Positions 20,901-29,240 of a stretch of 64,000 bases of DNA are shown here, piece by piece. A program made the position numbers and the translations under genes. The stretch lies in contig OZ024783.1 in NCBI GenBank assembly GCA_964017065.1, positions 8,941,367 through 9,005,366 on the forward strand, written 5' to 3'. The stretch's first letter is position 1. Each line of letters starts with the position of its first letter. The notes under the pieces were generated by a model, which made no database searches, was not told the origin of the DNA, and saw only the letters and a list, made by a program, of their open reading frames with translations. Source of the stretch: Haliclona indistincta (lineage: Eukaryota > Porifera > Demospongiae > Haplosclerida > Chalinidae).

Positions 20901-21575
20901 TACAGTGACAAGTGTATCCCACTACACAGGTGGAATCCCGTGGCAAAGTTCAAGCCACTGTTAGACGCTTATGGAGGTCCTTACAAAGACAAATTTCGAT
21001 TCTGGACAGGAGTGACTTTAATGGTACGACTAACTCTCACTGTGACATTTTCCTTTACTTCAGGAAAATTGGCTGCCATCAATAGTTGCATCATCATTAC
21101 CGTTGTAGCTGGTATTTTCATATTTTGGTCTTTCACGAAAGGTGTGTATAAGAAGATTTATCTGAGCACACTTGAAGTCTTTTATTTTCTCAACATATTT
21201 CTCCTGAGCACTGTTAGTCTGGCTACTGCTTCTCTAAGGTTCAAGCATTATCAAATAGCAACCATAGTCTCTGTTTGCCTGTCCTTTGTTGTCTGTCTTG
21301 TCACTATGGCAATACACCTCTGGTGGAACCTTGATTTTAAAAAGATCAAGAGAAAGCTTGGATTTAAAGACAGACCGGAGTATATTGAAGTGCCTCAGGT
21401 AACTGCAGAAGAGGACGATGAAGAGGACAGACCTCCTCCAGGATCCCCACCATCAATTGTTTATGGCTCAAGTAGAGGAGAACATCGGTTTGTGCTGGAG
21501 TTTCAATCTCATGATGGTCGTGATTCAGTCTCTCCAGTATTGTTGGCAAGAGAACCACTACTGTTTGACACTTGA
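17931..21575 (+). CDS. Intronless receptor 1: beta-helix ectodomain with multi-pass membrane C-terminus (1214 aa)
   Basis: The protein starts with a clear signal peptide (MATLLVFLLLLTVPVSA, cut before FTSTDV). Residues about 45-570 consist of short strands with recurring N-rich, hydrophobic turns (ITNCSFYNST, IENCIFSNNTGGN, GAGITLSMQAS), the pattern of a right-handed parallel beta-helix, with many N-glycosylation sites. A Cys-rich segment follows (about 680-790: CHCEQFL, CNQSN, CGQCQSHLSI, CGTCSNW). Then come roughly eight or nine hydrophobic segments (about 791-815, 825-840, 876-897, 912-935, 958-985, 1020-1045, 1050-1070, 1080-1100, 1108-1130). An acidic, Pro-rich cytoplasmic tail ends LLAREPLLFDT, with a dileucine-type motif. 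The membrane part resembles the large uncharacterised 7TM/TRP-like families of sponges and cnidarians. Ligand and signalling are unknown. The whole gene is one exon. Confidence 0.88.
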   Translation: MATLLVFLLLLTVPVSAFTSTDVYYVIADDAGHEQSCPPHQICHNLSYYISQPGHYFTSNTTIIFLEGNHSYDREVHVNISHVYNLTLKGQGQWPIKGAEETVMQSIVIINCTRGRGGFVFDRSHNITVESLTVVNCGGDDHNGVFSFSFVKNVIFLKNSIQHIMGCGLTLYFCNNPIVITNCSFYNSTALNISQDIYNEYFYNICSSVIYFSYYGPSSSEGNYQLDLSYSNITKCHTNGNEGGIGFIALGGSFELFFEHLVLSQNTAAVAGGMDFDVTESTLLVNIINTDFIDNYGHYINDIGFIGSGSLTFNLLRSTIVHTGMTYSDYGVSIFNDGETTVILEDTRMKFANLHFAGFLVEGMSFRLYDCQFQSSHNVSVILSVFKAATRIENCIFSNNTGGNSVIVFFCNAVLSDYSFENCVLSNNNMTGITLIASNVTFYGRNVIQNNRNTEGAGITLSMQASIVVVGELCLYNNTADERGGAILLQSSIKKKNAVDYQKECTITVKSGTINFSGNIARKGGSDVYGAVLMGCSDVPHVGQPNETSWYFDTPLSKHFHFTNIDRLSSMASDPIMVCFCNNSGLPDCSDRTQHHVQSYPGLEINTSIATVGYYGGTSPGVVQVSTQHATLVRSYGQSINKNCFQLHVLLQNTSSATALVDIRVDSGLPGWGLSIGVDIRECPIGFTKISEQCHCEQFLSASNVQCNLSTTSVEFLRSGNSWFAYINNTQCITGTTNCPFDYCNQSNVSFDMMAPDRQCMGNRTGILCGQCQSHLSIMLGSNRCGTCSNWYLFLLPVFALAGIVLVAMLMFLNLSVSVGTINGLLFYANMVKLNEAFFFPNGSIPVVSQFISWLNLELGIEVCLFDGLDGYWNTWLQFAFPAYLFLLIGGIIVGCRYSVWLCRLCGSHAVPALATLFFMSYTKILLTVTNALSMFQLPCNDSILLVWSVDGNIDYGRFKHLVLVAISCCVLVIGLAYPVLVLCAPLLERYSDKCIPLHRWNPVAKFKPLLDAYGGPYKDKFRFWTGVTLMVRLTLTVTFSFTSGKLAAINSCIIITVVAGIFIFWSFTKGVYKKIYLSTLEVFYFLNIFLLSTVSLATASLRFKHYQIATIVSVCLSFVVCLVTMAIHLWWNLDFKKIKRKLGFKDRPEYIEVPQVTAEEDDEEDRPPPGSPPSIVYGSSRGEHRFVLEFQSHDGRDSVSPVLLAREPLLFDT

Positions 21576-21995
21576 GCTTGAGCTGCTTCTTATCATGTAC
21601 ACACATCATGGCTATGAGTAGCTCTTTCTGGACACCATCTTTCTAGCCATTTGACTTTATATTAGCTTCAGTCTTGTTGTTGAGTTTATTTTACTGTTAA
21701 TGCACAAGTGATTCTAATGTGTAATAGTGGTAGTGAATATATACAGTACGAGTAGTAAAAACATTTTAAACTATGATATGAATAATTCTCTTTGATGTAG
21801 CGAGATATCCAAATTTGCGTACTTACCTGGTGCGTGGGCGGGTGTAAAAACATGGCACCACTTCACACTAGGCAGCAAACTAAGTGTCGTTCATCACACA
21901 CTATTTGTATCTTTTGCGCTGTTTTCGGTTAGCTTGCTGGTACAGCAGTGCTATGTTGCCACCAGGTAAGTCAAAATCATAGTTTATACTGGTTA
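21576..21995 (+). promoter_or_regulatory. 3' flank of receptor 1 with a promoter-like block and mini-exon
   Basis: The 3' flank is shared with receptor 2. At 21825-21970 a GGGCGGG box is followed by GTGTAAAAACATGG. An ATG at 21953 opens ATGTTGCCACCAG|GTAAGT, a four-codon exon with a perfect donor. The unit-2 copy (38821-38950) has an intact TATAAAAA at the same place, so the TATA box here has been mutated. Element A interrupts the sequence soon after (22003). Confidence 0.4.
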
Positions 21996-22002
21996 TAATA
22001 AA

Positions 22003-23232
22003 GAAAATTAAAAAGATTTCTATCGAAATCATAAGGATGTAGGGTTGTGAAATCTACCACTGGTCAACAATGTAAACTAACAAGGAGCAAGCATGGAATG
22101 GTAACACGATTGACTTGCTAACAGACCATAGATCCCTACATCAGTGGCTGCTGCGGTTGGCTATAGCTAGTTCGGCTATTTACTGTTGACTGACACCTGA
22201 CGTGCATTCAGCTTGTGACAGCTTATGTACAGCCACTGATGTAGGGATCTATGGTCTGTTAGCAAGTCAATCGTGTTACCATTCCATGCTTGCTCCTTGT
22301 TAGTTTACATTGTTGACCAGTGGTAGATTTCACAACCCTACATCCTTATGATTTCGATAGAAATCTTTTTAATTTTCTTGTTTGTGTCCTTTTTTTCTTT
22401 TTCAGTGAAGTGCAGTTCAATATCATGCAATTACTGTGCCATCTTTGTTTCCACCATTGGTTAATTGGTTTTCCTGTTGCTGATGGCTTTTCTTAATTAT
22501 TAACAATTTTAAACCTGTAGCTATTATAATGCAGATATCAGCTCGCCTACGCATGCATGAAGCTAAGACAGTGCATACGAGCCCCGCCCACACTTGTTTA
22601 CGGCGGTTATAATTATCTGGCAAGAGAGATTGGTGATTCTGCGCTTGCTAGCCTACCGTTCTTCAAAGACTCCAGACAAATATGTGTTCTCCGTGATCTA
22701 TACGGCGTGCATGGCGATACTCAAGCTTGTGCTTGGTCACGTGCGCTAACCACAGCTTGGTCACGTGCGTATTGCGCAATCACTATAATTATTAATGGCG
22801 TCTAACACTTAGCTGACAATGGATCACGATCGAGAAATCGCGGAATTTATATTGCCGTTTCGTTAAAAACTAAGTTCAAAAGGCACATGCCAGGAGAATT
22901 TCACGACTGTTCGTGGGTGTTTTGGTCTCGGCACTGCTCGCGTAAAGGCGCTAGGCGAGTTGAAGAAAGAAGAAAGAAGAAGAAGAAGAAAACGAAGATG
23001 ACGAAACTCGATTTTCACCGTTTCCAGGTTCGCCACTTTAGTAACAATCTCGAGCAATCTCCTTGCTACTGTAAGATGGGGCAACGCCAGATTGCAGATT
23101 TAAGTGTCTTTGGACGTATAAAATTCATCACCAGGCGAAATATCAGCGTTTGAACGCTAATACATTGTATGTAGCCGCCATCTTGTTTTCTCGTTCAACC
23201 CTACATAGGGAGGCACTACCGTGCCTCCCTAA
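22003..23232 (-). mobile_element. Element A, copy 2
   Basis: The hairpin part is at about 22003-22376 (arms joined by a short non-palindromic centre) and the tail runs to 23232, ending in the GGGAGGCAC-TACC-GTGCCTCCC hairpin and TAA. In unit 2 the corresponding place (after GGTTATA, about 38978) has no insert and reads straight into TTTCGAATCATG, so this is an insertion unique to unit 1. Confidence 0.88.
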
Positions 23233-24495
23233 TTAGTCTTTCGAATCATCTGCCAACCCTTAATCTCTTGCATTTTTGTTAAAATGACTTGTTTCTTTTC
23301 TTTTTTACTGAAAAAAGTTTACAGTTGTAGTAGAGTGTGAAGAGTGAAGACAGTGTTTTGGGGTACACTTTGCTCACCATTGTATCTTCACTGTACTCAG
23401 TCATTAGCTTCTAAAAAGCTATAAGCAGTAGGCTAGCCTACTTCAAAGCCAAGAAAAGCAATGATCAGTGAAGATCTGCTCACCGTCATCTGCTGTGAAC
23501 ACTCCACAGGCACACACTTGCAGCAATCAGCTAGTGCTGTGGTGACACACACTTGCAGCAAGCAGCTAGTGCTGTGGCGACACACACTTGCAGCAAGCAG
23601 CTAGTGCTGTGGCGACACACACTTGCAGCACTAGTGTTCAAACAATTTGTACTAAGGTGCGCTTGTATTAGAACAATTGCTTTCATGGGCATGCATGAGT
23701 AGGCATAACCTAGTAACGGAGTTCGAACAGAATTCATAGAATAGCATTATATTGCAGCCCAAAATTGCTGTTTTTCTGGAAATACTCGTTTCTGGCAGCA
23801 TTTTAGGTTTAAAGAGGTATATCAGGTGCACTGTTGGTCATAGGTAGCTTAGGTTCTGTGTAGGTTTAGTTCGCTCACCACTGCACTAGGCTCTGATGAA
23901 CAAACTGGTCACCACGTGAACTCTGGTTTACCACCTTAGACGTCATTTCTGTTGTTGCTAAAAGTCTCTTAAGAAGCCTCAGAAGGTTAGAATTTACTTG
24001 AAATGCCCATACGGCGTTCCTTTGCCTCCTGGCAATTGTTTTCTTGATGGTCTTAATGGACTCATTGCAAGCATTTACCTGTCACCATCAGGTGTCTAAA
24101 TACCATGAAAGCTTGAGAAATACACGATTAACTCGTTTTCAGTCAGTGTAGCCGCCATTTCGTTTTCGTTCCAACCCTAAATATGTTACTGCTACCTAAT
24201 GGCAGCTTAGGGAAGCCATTCGTTGTGTTGTGGTTTTGATAACAATAATGTTTCTATCATAAAATAGTAACTATAGCTTCTTGCTGAAAGTGTCCACACA
24301 TCATTATACAATGTGCATGAAAGCTCTGAAGAAGTTCTTTGAGTTGCTGTCAAGGTTATCAAGGATCAAGTGACAGGTGATCAATTTGCCAAATAGCAGA
24401 TGTGTTTAGGCCAAGAAAAGTGTATCTGATTGAGTTAAGGGCAATCAAACTATAGATCTGTAAAATATCTATGATGACCTAGTTATCTTCTCTAT
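23233..24495. other. Gap with a 35-bp tandem repeat
   Basis: Sequence after the element matches unit 2 (AATCTCTTGCATTTTTGTTA) and then diverges. At 23515-23635 a roughly 35-bp unit (CACACACTTGCAGCAAGCAG plus CTAGTGCTGTGGCGA) repeats about three and a half times. No gene was recognised. Confidence 0.45.
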
Positions 24496-25316
24496 TATGC
24501 CGAGGTGGGCGGAGCCACGTAGGCATACAGTAGTCTGTTCGTTTGTGTGTGTGTGTGTGTGTGTTCGCAATGCGTATCTCAGCAATCGCTTGCTACTAAG
24601 CGCTAAAATTAGCAACACAGGTAGATCTCAGTATTTTATGAAAAACAAATTTGGCAGAATTGCGATTAAAGGCTTTGTTTTCGAGTTATGGCGTGATTTG
24701 CTCGCCTGGACTGCCGTTGCTCGCGTTTGGGTTTCCTTCAGAGACAATACTGTCCACAACTGGCTACATCGCGCTTGATCTGTGACAGTGCAGCTCACAC
24801 TACTCCATAAGCAGCAATGAAACTAGCGAACGAAAGCGACTTCAGACTCATCTAGCTCGTCGAGTTAGCCTGAGCTAGCAAGCGTTGATACAGTCTATGC
24901 AAGTCTTCAGTAAACATTTTGTATTTTTATTACAACAGCTTGTACAATGCATTTTAGCTACATGTAGTACTCTATGATACTACAATCCATGGTTCTGCTG
25001 CTTGCATTCTTCCATGGTTCTGCTGCTTGCATGCTTCAGTTCTACTGCCGCTTGCATGCTTCCATAGTTCTGCTGCTTGCATGCTTCCATGATTCTGCTG
25101 CTTCCATGCTCCCATAGTTCTGCTGCTTTCATGCTACCATGGTTCTGCTGCTTGCATGCTACTATGGTTCTGCTGCTTGTATTCTTCCATAGTTCTGCTG
25201 CTTGCATGGTTCCATGATACTGTTTTGATGCTTCCATGGATCTACTGCATTCATGCATACATGCTGTCATATGCATCTGCTAATTGCATGCTAGCATACA
25301 TGCTACTGACCGAGAC
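24496..25316 (+). mobile_element. Element D copy 1 (GGGCGGAGCC type), carrying a minisatellite
   Basis: It starts TATGCCGAGGTGGGCGGAGC and ends CCGAGACATCTGCACCTTTG. The copy at 32976-33653 has the same start and end with different middle parts. Near-inverted termini (ATGCCTCGGTG in the second copy against CACTGAGGCAT) suggest a nonautonomous DNA transposon. Confidence 0.6.
24985..25235. repeat. Minisatellite, about 28-bp unit
   Basis: CCATGGTTCTGCTGCTTGCA plus TGCTT repeats about nine times with point changes. The minus-strand frame through it (QQNHGS-type repeats) is a by-product of the period and not evidence for a gene. Confidence 0.9.
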
Positions 25317-25810
25317 ATCTGCACCTTTGGTGCTTTATCATTATAAATTTGAATGCTGTGGTATGATATATCGTACATGCGGGATGAACGATACCTACTG
25401 TTGATGGTTAAATACATACTACTCTACGATGGCTCAAGTGCTCATTGAGAAAAGGCAGCATTGAAAACACTTTGTTTCTTTGTTGATTTAATGAGTTCAT
25501 TTAAGCAAGATATTGTATCGATGCATGTTTCAGCTCGCCCAGGGGCACTCTTGTTGACCGGTTCGAAGATGTTTGCTGATCGATAGTCGTAGTTTTGCTT
25601 TTTCAACATTTCTATTGGCTTTTCACCAGGTAAAATCAACCGAGAGAGAATGAAACAAAACTACGACTATTGATCGGCAGCCATCATCTCATGGTTATAA
25701 ACACGTACAATCAAGCTCATGTAGGCTGCTTCCTATAATTCCAACATAGATAGCTGAAATATAATTATTAGCAGAGCATGGTATATCAGCTGCTGTTGAA
25801 TGAACAGCTG
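25317..25810. other. Gap before the secreted-protein pseudogene
   Basis: It contains a small inverted pair around AACTACGACTAT (about 25583 and 25659). From about 25735 it matches the unit-3 flank at 41158-41228. No gene was recognised. Confidence 0.35.
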
Positions 25811-26116
25811 TACCGTAATTCTTCTAAAGATTCGGCACCCCTTATTTTCGGCACGTTGTCGCTGAAATGCGTAGAAAACCTCTAAATTTCGGCAAGCGCT
25901 TTGGTTCTTCATCACAATAAGCCAACAGCCCGACGTGAAAAGTCCTGTACTTCATGGAAAAGAGCTGTAGACGCGTTCTCGTTCAAACACACGCTCGTCG
26001 CCACACCTCCAATTTTTCGGCGCTTCTGGAACTTCTGCCACAATTACCTCCAAATATTGGGCAAGCAAATCTGAAATTATTTATTTTGCGCCGAATTTTT
26101 TAGAAGAAATACGGTA
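25811..26116. mobile_element. MITE E1, TA-flanked, CCGTAATTCTTCT ends
   Basis: TACCGTAATTCTTCTAAAGA opens and TTTAGAAGAAATACGGTA closes the element (inverted ends, TA at both edges). It sits upstream of the secreted-protein pseudogene. The same site in unit 3 (41229-41418) holds a different element with the same terminal CCGTA. Confidence 0.75.
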
Positions 26117-26219
26117 TTATGTTTATGCTGCAACTACATACTGCGTTGGTCAAAAACACTTGCAACCCATCATTGTTTTGTTGTTTGTGACTTGGTTGTT
26201 GGTCTCTTGGTTGTTGATG

Positions 26220-26917
26220 ATGAGGATGCAAGCTACTCTTGCTGCAGTGTGCTGTATTAGTGTTATTCTTTGTGCAGCGAGTGCTACAGTCACTCCTGTT
26301 GTCTACGAAACCACGTCAACTTCACAGTGTTGTCAGGAGATTGAAATTGAAAATAATCAACACTTGATGGAAACGTTGGAAAAAGTCAAGCAACTGCTAC
26401 GACTGCCTGGACCGACTAGTCAGAAAAATCTTTCTTCATTGTCGAATAGCTCATCTGCCTCTGTAGATCAGATCCAAGCCGCCAATAGTTCAGCTGTTAA
26501 TAGTTCAGTAGCAACTTCAACTGTGCAGGTTTGCACTAGTATGGTGGAAGGCTGTGGAGGAGAGGGAGGCTGGATGAAAATAGCTCATCTCAACATGACT
26601 GATCCTTCCAGTCAATGTCCGGCTGGCTTCACGTTACAAACTGCTAACAATAAGAGGTTTTGCGTCAGAGATACCAGTGCTTGCATTGACTGATGTTGTT
26701 CAATGATATTTCAAACATTTGGTATGTACTCGCAAGTGTGCGGGTATGCTCGTGCGTATGCATCACAAGGCGATCCGGATGCTTTTGCGAATCCTACTGA
26801 GATGGCCAGAACTGCTTCACTCAGTGGTAACTATGTTGATGGTGTCTCGATAACCTATGGCACTCCACCTACTCACATATGGACCTATGCTACTGGAGCA
26901 TCAGTATCTTCCAACAC
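26220..26917 (+). pseudogene. Secreted Cys-rich protein, pseudogene copy 1
   Basis: The ATG at 26220 is the one conserved with copy 2 (MRMQATLAAVCC). It gives a signal peptide, then a helical MVETLEKVKQLL-like segment (seen as HLMETLEKVKQLL) and Ser/Asn-rich linker. The conserved domain follows: GGWMKIAHLNMTDPSSQCP, FCVRDTSAC, VDGVSITYGTPPTHIWTYA. I recognise this domain from large uncharacterised families in sponges and cnidarians but know no function. Damage: TGA at 26691 (GGA in copy 2), and the frame leaves homology at about 26917, where it is joined to the upstream block of receptor 2; the C-terminal CPC and DPLWDG part is gone. Confidence 0.72.
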
Positions 26918-27037
26918 ATATCGAATTTTAGCTGGTTTTAACAATCTTAGCCTTTTCATGTGCTCAGGTGCTTCCATTGGAATAAGTCAATGACATTGTT
27001 TGCATGATGTAATCAAGATAGCAACTCTCAAGCAGAC

Positions 27038-27251
27038 TGTAGTGTCTGGCTCCGTTCTGACTGAACCATTGTTTGTCTTGTAAACTCATTGTAAAGTCAC
27101 AAAACTCCTGTCATTGTAAAGTCACAAACTCCTGTCATATCATGTAGCTCCTCTGTGTGTATAAATGCATTGTAAGTGTGTTGTTGGTTCAGTTCGGATC
27201 CAAGATACTTTGGTACACTGTTGCGATACGGGTTGTAGCTAATACACTACA
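27038..27251 (+). repeat. 5' LTR of the Gypsy element
   Basis: TGTAGTG...CACTACA ends bound the repeat. It contains a duplicated CATTGTAAAGTCACAAA motif and a TATAAATGCA promoter-like box at about 27161. TTTGGCGACGAGGAT follows directly and fits a primer-binding site. Confidence 0.93.
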
Positions 27252-27506
27252 ATTTGGCGACGAGGATCATCCGAACCTGCTACTGTGGCAGCAGCACTAC
27301 TCTCGGCACTAAACCAGTCGGCTGTCCAGGAGCTCCGACGCCCTCGGCTAGCCGGGGGGACAGAGTCCAGCAGTTGGCTGGTGTTGTGCTGACCTTTTGT
27401 TTGGCAAAGATCTTGCCCTGGTTACTGGGCTGCTAAAGGCGAGCTGTTGCATCCTTTTTTGTTTTCTCCGCATTCTCTCTTGGTTTCTTTCTAGTCTTAG
27501 GATTCG

Positions 27507-28756
27507 ATGGCTGCCAGAATCATTGGTACTGTTGGGGAATTCAACCCAGACCAGGAGTCTATAACTACCTACCTCGAGAGGATGGAGCTTTACTTCGACG
27601 CCAATGGTATCAAGGACGGCACACAAGTCGCTGCATTCCTGACCATGATTGGGAGAGAAACGTACAAGAGACTGGTCGACTTATTTGCGCCAGCGAAACC
27701 GGCTACGAAGACGCTGAAAGAAATAACTGATAAACTGAAGGTGCATTTCGAGCCGCTCAAGGTGGAAATAGCCGAACGGTATAACTTCTACCGGAGAAGC
27801 CAGTTGCCCGGCGAGAGCGTGACGGAATTCCTTGCGGAACTCTGGAGACTCAGTATTCACTGTGGTTTTGGAACGTTTCTGAACCAAGCCCTACGTGACA
27901 AACTAGTGTGTGGTTTGCTGGACGAGGGAACCAAAAAGAAGTTGCTGTCTGAAAAGAATCTTGATTTGAAAGATGCCGTGCAGATAGCTCAAGGAATAGA
28001 AGCAGCTGAGAGAAATACTAAATTATTGAGAGGAAATGATTCGCAGCCCATCCAAGTGATTCGCCATCAGAGGAAAGATGGGCAGCGAGGTGCTCCAACT
28101 ACAGGTTGTTACCGTTGACTACCGTTGACTACCGTTGACCGTTGACTACAGGTTGTTACAGGTTGCTCCAACTACAGGTTGTTACCGTTGCTCCAACTAC
28201 AGGTTGTTACCAACTACAGGTTGTTACAGGTTGTTACCGTTGCTCCAACTACAAGTTGTTACCAACTACAGGTTGTTACAGGTTGTTACCGTTGCTCCAA
28301 CTACAGGTTGTTACCGTTGACTACAGGTTGTTACAGGTTGCTCCAACTACAGGTTGTTACCGTTGACTACAGGTTGTTACTCTTCTTGATTCTCCAACTA
28401 CAGGTTGTTACCGTTTCTTACAATAATGAAAGACGCTGTCTGTCATTATTGTAAGAAAAGAGGCCACATTGCGAGAGTATGCAGAGCTCGTGGTAAGCGT
28501 TGTGATGGAGGAAAGGTCCAGGTGATAGATGCTGAGGACGAAGACGCAGATAACGGTGAACCACTGTTTATCAAAGCGGTGGACGAAGAGAATTCGAAGC
28601 GGTTGTCTGGGAAACCTATCACCGTTGTTGTGTTAGTGAACAATCGAGAGCTCACGATGGAGTTAGACACTGGAGCTGCCGTGTCCATTATGTCAGAACA
28701 GACGTTGCAACGATTGTTTCTGCAAGCCTCTTTGAAGCAGACAGGGGTGTTACTAA
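27507..28756 (+). pseudogene. Gypsy gag and protease, interrupted by a minisatellite and a MITE
   Basis: The gag frame starts at 27507 (MAARIIGTVGEFNPDQES) and has the QLPGESVTEFLAELWRLS capsid motif. It breaks at a TGA near 28116 inside a tandem repeat that grew out of the first zinc knuckle (TTGCYR). After the repeat the second knuckle CHYCKKRGHIARVC appears (28441-28482), then an acidic spacer and the protease active site MELDTGAAVSIM at about 28660. The protease is cut at 28757 by a MITE and resumes at 29241 (RTYSGEPLKVLGE). Confidence 0.85.
28091..28417 (+). repeat. Minisatellite grown inside the gag zinc knuckle
   Basis: The unit (CTCCAACTACAGGTTGTTAC plus CGTTG) and shorter pieces (ACTACCGTTG, ACAGGTTGTT) repeat for about 330 bp. 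It begins exactly on the codons for APTTGCYR. It is not a CRISPR array: there are no unique spacers. Confidence 0.93.
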
Positions 28757-29237
28757 AGGCGTATCCGCACTGGCGTTCTAATGCGCATTGAAACCGCATT
28801 CAGTGCGGTTTGGCTTCGTCCGCACTATCCGTAAATTCTCGAACCGGATTAGATCCAGATTCAATGCGTATTCGTCCCAATCCACTTTCATATGTGGTTT
28901 CAAGTCGATCGTAACTGAATTGAGTCTGGGTGTGGCCTCAATCACGTGGCGTGCTTTGTGAAGACAGCTAACTTGAGCGCTGACTAAGACCGCCTAGTGT
29001 GCGCTGGAAGTAAAACAAGGCGTAGGACACATCAGGCTTGCGCTGGTACGTGACTAGGCTAGTTTCTTTAGCTTTCAGCAAACTGTCGCTTACGTCACAT
29101 GACGTGATCGACGCCAGCAACTGGCTCGATTCTGCTTGATCTTGTTCTAGTGCGGACGTGCTCGATGCGGCTTGAATCAGTTTGATCTAAATCAGAGCCA
29201 ATGCGAATTGAAACCGCTTTGTAGTGCGGATACGCCT
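28757..29237. mobile_element. 481-bp MITE in the Gypsy protease, TAA target duplication
   Basis: The ends AGGCGTATCCGCACT and AGTGCGGATACGCCT are perfect inverted repeats. TAA stands at both edges (28754-28756 and 29238-29240). Removing it restores the Gypsy frame across the junction. A 3-bp TWA duplication is the habit of PIF/Harbinger elements. There is no coding capacity. Confidence 0.88.
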
Positions 29238-29240
29238 TAA

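Noticed and set aside
24980..25276. Repeat-rich minus-strand frame with QQNHGS-type units
   Set aside because: The frame follows from a 28-bp minisatellite with few stops. There is no start context, splice site or relative.
28091..28417. Regular direct repeats resembling a CRISPR array
   Set aside because: Repeats are contiguous with no unique spacers, lie inside a Gypsy gag, and the DNA is eukaryotic. It is a minisatellite.
28135..28454. Several overlapping frames in the gag repeat region
   Set aside because: They are phase copies of the same tandem repeat, not separate proteins.
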